Assembly (NCBI RefSeq): GCF_038396675.1 | Contig: NC_088934.1 | Span: 5,533,501-5,597,500 of the forward strand | Reading direction: 5' to 3' | Length of the DNA stretch: 64,000 nucleotides | Source: Hydra vulgaris | Lineage: Eukaryota; Cnidaria; Hydrozoa; Anthoathecata; Hydridae | Part shown: piece after piece, positions 62,795 through 64,000 of the stretch | Numbering within the stretch: position 1 is the stretch's first letter | Layout of the letters: the number at the start of each line of letters is the position of its first letter | Notes under the pieces: generated by a model | What the model was told of the DNA's origin: nothing | What the model saw: the letters and a program-made list of their open reading frames with translations, nothing else | Database searches by the model: none | Program-made: the position numbers and the translations under genes

Positions 62795-63927
62795 TATAAA
62801 AAAATAAAATATATCTTTATAGATATAGATTTTTAAATTCAATAAAAAACCAAATATAAAGTCAACTTACACTTTCTTTAAATCCTTCTAAACTCAGTTT
62901 CACTGATTAAAAAAACAATAACGAGAAATACGGATGTGGTAAATTGAGTTTAAAAATGCACCCATATAGGCATCTATGGAAATGCAACTTTTTAACCACA
63001 TGATAAATGCTATATAGCTGTTTAATGAAATATTATATAAGGGTTTAAATAGATATTTTAAAAAGTATAATTTTATATGTTCAAAATTAATGCTAAACTC
63101 TTCATTAAAACTATTAACAAATAAAACATTTTTTCAATTAAAAATTAGCATTTTTGATCATATTTAAAATATCAGGTAAATAAACTTGAAATATAAAGTT
63201 TTATAAACACATAAAAAGTACTTCCAACTATTTTTATGATTAAATGTAAATTTAAATTAAATAAAAAATGCTTTTTAGCAAAATTATTTCAGAATAAAAT
63301 TTTAATTAACATATTTGTGAATGATATGTTAACCAAGGTTAATGAAAATGTTAAACCCCCAACATTTTCAACTTTGGAAGCTTGTCCTTTGTAAAATTTT
63401 ATTATTTCAGAAAACTTTTGTATGGTTATTATGATTCTTGTAATTAAGTTTTTGACATCTCTCTGACAAGTCTCTGTCATAAATTGCATGCCTATCTTAT
63501 GGTATCAAATGCCTACATTATATAAAGGATACAAAAATTTGTATCCTTACTTGCATCGTTTTTATATACATAAATTATATCGTTAGATTCAAAATATATT
63601 TATACTAAATTTTAAACATCTTTTTTTAACATCTTTTTTTTCTTCTAATTTTACTTGCTACATAAAAGCTTTAACATTTAAAAACTAAAATTATTCTAAC
63701 AAAAATATTCGAAAAGATACGTGCAATTGTAAACAACCGTACTGAGCATTTTTTCCATACTTTGTGATGAACTAGCAAAAATGTGATTAGCAACATAAGA
63801 CCACCATCGTGAACAATCCACCAAATGTCAATATAACCTTTTTCTCGTGTGCTTCTTTCAGGAAATATTATTGGATTCTTGACAACTAGCAAAGCTTTTT
63901 TTTTTTGTGCGACTACTCGAACAGTGT
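54978..63927 (-). CDS. SLC12-family K-Cl cotransporter, last six exons (5' part outside window)
   Basis: The cytoplasmic C-terminal domain of an electroneutral K-Cl cotransporter. Exons on the minus strand: 63927-63721, 62224-62133, 60019-59912, 59830-59532, 58456-58326, 55069-54978 (TAA). All join in frame with GT-AG introns. Landmarks: [20 protein letters not shown] and [37 protein letters not shown] and [29 protein letters not shown]; then a repeat-rich linker; [20 protein letters not shown], with the Thr of the RRMxTA regulatory site; [11 protein letters not shown]; and the end [29 protein letters not shown]. The last motif fits KCC (SLC12A4-7) better than NKCC. The linker exon carries a 14-residue minisatellite. 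Exon 63927-63721 contains an 11-A run that stays in frame. Confidence 0.93.
55560..57583 (+). mobile_element. hAT transposon, degenerate
   Basis: Terminal inverted repeats TAGGGATGGCAA...TCCCGG and flanking 8-base duplications ATTGAACT (55552-55559) and ATTGAACC (57584-57591), one mismatch. The 8-base duplication and end sequence are those of hAT elements. About 2.0 kb, with a broken transposase inside. Confidence 0.88.
56300..57260 (+). pseudogene. hAT transposase remnant
   Basis: Recognisable pieces: [17 protein letters not shown] and [20 protein letters not shown] (56370-56520), [13 protein letters not shown], and near 57170-57250 the C-terminal dimerisation region in the form [17 protein letters not shown] followed by [10 protein letters not shown]. 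Many stops and frameshifts. A perfect hairpin (15-base arms, 56353-56386) sits in the coding relic. Confidence 0.75.
58085..58257. repeat. 18-base minisatellite, about nine units
   Basis: Unit approximately ATTCAACACTGTTGTAGC, repeated with scattered substitutions, in the last KCC intron. Being a multiple of three, it stays open in several frames, but it is intronic. Confidence 0.9.
59608..59820 (-). repeat. Coding 42-base minisatellite in KCC, five copies
   Basis: Five near-identical 42-base units, each encoding [14 protein letters not shown] (the first has V for I), in the exon 59830-59532. All five are in frame. The unit is rich in Ser and acidic/basic pairs. Confidence 0.97.
60400..61390 (-). 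pseudogene. LINE fragment in a KCC intron
   Basis: On the minus strand from about 61379: [20 protein letters not shown] (endonuclease region), then decayed RT-end pieces [14 protein letters not shown] and [13 protein letters not shown], and [20 protein letters not shown] with [20 protein letters not shown]. The last motif is a standard Jockey-like LINE C-terminal block. The main RT core is missing. A perfect hairpin (19-base arms) at 60627-60667 lies inside. Confidence 0.75.
61391..62132. other. KCC intron sequence
   Basis: No gene. An inverted repeat (GCCTCAGAACCATTAAACTG at about 61909 and its complement near 61983-62000) encloses about 50 bases. Confidence 0.6.
62225..63720. other. KCC intron sequence
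   Basis: A+T-rich intron. Contains a patch with repeated GAGGTCGGCAATTTTTTGCC-like words (62560-62715), a (TA)n run at 62744-62792, and a 12-base-arm hairpin near 63525-63549. No gene recognised. Confidence 0.6.
62744..62792. repeat. (TA)n microsatellite
   Basis: About 49 bases of pure TA in a KCC intron. Confidence 0.95.
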
Positions 63928-64000
63928 CTAAATTTATAAACAGAAAAATATTTTAAAAACTCTTTTACTTGTTTATTATATTTGAACTTTATTATATATA

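Overview
The window looks like nuclear DNA of a cnidarian, most probably a Hydra species. This is an inference from three things: very high A+T, two intron-rich metazoan genes with canonical GT-AG junctions, and a dense layer of nested transposons from families I associate with Hydra and other cnidarians (ISL2EU, Ginger, mariner, hAT, Tc1-like, LINEs, tRNA-derived SINEs, fold-back elements), together with very long TA, TAG, CATA and GT microsatellites. Nothing looks bacterial, and there is no CRISPR array or operon.

Two host genes were assembled exon by exon. (1) On the + strand, lysyl-tRNA synthetase (KARS) occupies 26137-42108 in 15 coding exons, all in frame, giving a 565-residue cytosolic form. 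An in-frame ATG 120 bases upstream adds a 40-residue basic, Ser-rich, acid-free extension that looks like a mitochondrial presequence. (2) On the - strand, the last six exons of an SLC12-type K-Cl cotransporter (KCC) lie at 63927-54978; the rest of that gene is beyond the right edge. Its C-terminal tail carries a five-copy, 14-residue coding minisatellite. The two genes converge.

Layout: 1-712 LINE endonuclease remnant (-). 742-2600 decayed two-exon copy of a multi-copy cysteine-containing family (+). 2600-3278 and 6848-6944 Gypsy-type integrase tail, split by a well-preserved ISL2EU transposon at 3279-6847, which carries a THAP/DDE transposase facing a SWIM/YqaJ nuclease. 7061-7789 degraded repeat gene (-). 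7.8-14 kb mostly non-coding. 14-18.9 kb four LINE fragments with huge microsatellites. 19.5-24.4 kb a dead unclassified transposon with inverted copies of its own 3' end, invaded by a mariner and a fold-back element. 24.3-24.75 kb a train of perfect hairpins. 26.1-42.1 kb KARS, with its introns full of fold-back elements, SINEs and a Tc1-like remnant. 42.7 kb SINE. 42.9-47.8 kb a LINE endonuclease domain split by a Ginger-type integrase/Ulp1 transposon. 48.8-49.3 kb an array of CTATAG palindromes. 49.9-50.35 kb LINE. 51.5 kb MITE. 52.1-54.6 kb second, broken ISL2EU. 55-64 kb the KCC gene, with a hAT element in its last intron and a LINE in another.

The most unusual signals are the possible dual-start KARS, the apparently intact ISL2EU, the Ginger element with clean 4-base duplications inside a LINE, the coding minisatellite in KCC, and a recurrent pattern of perfect hairpins (two of them in trains) that ordinary terminal repeats do not explain.
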